Below, one piece after another: positions 35,681 through 35,821 of a DNA stretch of 35,821 bases. Position numbers and translations under genes: made by a program. The notes under the pieces were generated by a model. It was not told where the DNA came from and searched no databases. It worked only from the letters and a program-made list of their open reading frames with translations. Every line of letters starts with the position of its first letter. Position 1 is the stretch's first letter. The stretch covers positions 1 through 35,821 of the forward strand of contig JAKIUN010000040.1 of assembly GCA_021647505.1 (NCBI GenBank), given 5' to 3'. This DNA comes from Gammaproteobacteria bacterium. Lineage in GTDB: Bacteria; Pseudomonadota; Gammaproteobacteria; SZUA-152.

Positions 35681-35821
35681 TAGACCTGACCCCTTTCGCT
35701 GTGCTGTGACCCCTTTCGCTGTGCTGTGACCCCTTTCGCTGTGCTGTGACCCCTTTCGCTGTGCTGTGACCCCTTTCGCTGTGCTGTGACCCCTTTCGCT
35801 GTGCTGTGACCCCTTTCGCTG
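35681..35821. repeat. 20-bp tandem repeat running to the window end
   Basis: TAGACCTGACCCCTTTCGCT leads into six exact copies of GTGCTGTGACCCCTTTCGCT (35701-35820), with the next copy beginning at 35821. The shared TGACCCCTTTCGCT core is an extension of the RAYT boundary motif. The true copy number lies outside the window. Confidence 0.95.

Noticed and set aside
35701-35821. CRISPR-like array at the window end
   Set aside because: The 20-bp units are directly contiguous with no spacers, so this is a simple tandem repeat.

Overview
The window looks like a chromosomal segment of a motile, metal-resistant gammaproteobacterium. The evidence is a CzcCBA-type RND metal pump, a PEP-CTERM protein, a fliC-flaG-fliD-fliS-fliT cluster with sigma-28-like and sigma-54-like promoters, and REP-like palindromes of the Pseudomonas kind. 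I cannot name the genus. Both window ends lie in REP-associated (RAYT) transposase material, and the right end runs into a 20-bp tandem repeat, so the edges may be repeat-limited contig ends.

Layout. 1-2.1 kb: tail of a RAYT transposase, a PEP-CTERM surface protein (minus strand), an orphan IS630-type helix-turn-helix gene and IS-like debris. 2.1-8.65 kb: metal-resistance operon with a His-rich membrane protein, CzcC-, CzcB- and CzcA-like subunits. 8.65-10.2 kb: sparse region with one secreted protein of unknown function, REP-like repeats and a probable ISL3 relic. 10.2-13.75 kb (minus strand): flagellar filament genes. 14.15-22.87 kb (plus strand): flagellin-modification operon: a Maf-type glycosyltransferase behind a sigma-54-like promoter, then legB, legC, legG, legI, legH and legF for CMP-legionaminic acid. 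22.9-26.7 kb: an SDR pseudogene, a membrane-anchored thioredoxin-like protein, a PtmE-like nucleotidyltransferase and a CgeB-like glycosyltransferase. 26.7-35.8 kb: AT-richer accessory zone with an ISAzo13 relic, a HAD phosphatase, a group II intron RT relic, a flavodoxin-like reductase, a RAYT relic, vapBC with its operator, an IS91-family transposase, attC-like integron sites, an unknown six-helix membrane protein, a RAYT fragment, a truncated IS4 transposase and an intact RAYT.

How the genes fit together. PtmE is expected to make the activated glucosamine nucleotide. LegB, LegC and LegH would convert it to the 2,4-diamino sugar, LegG would release and epimerise it, LegI would condense it with PEP, and LegF would activate it with CMP. 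Maf would then transfer the nonulosonate to flagellin, whose chaperones and cap are encoded divergently next door. The tightly overlapping leg operon is interrupted at three junctions, each by a different repeat family. The accessory zone behaves like a decayed integron/insertion hotspot: cassette-like genes carry attC-like sequence and are interleaved with IS elements and RAYT footprints that share a GGGGTCAG-type motif.
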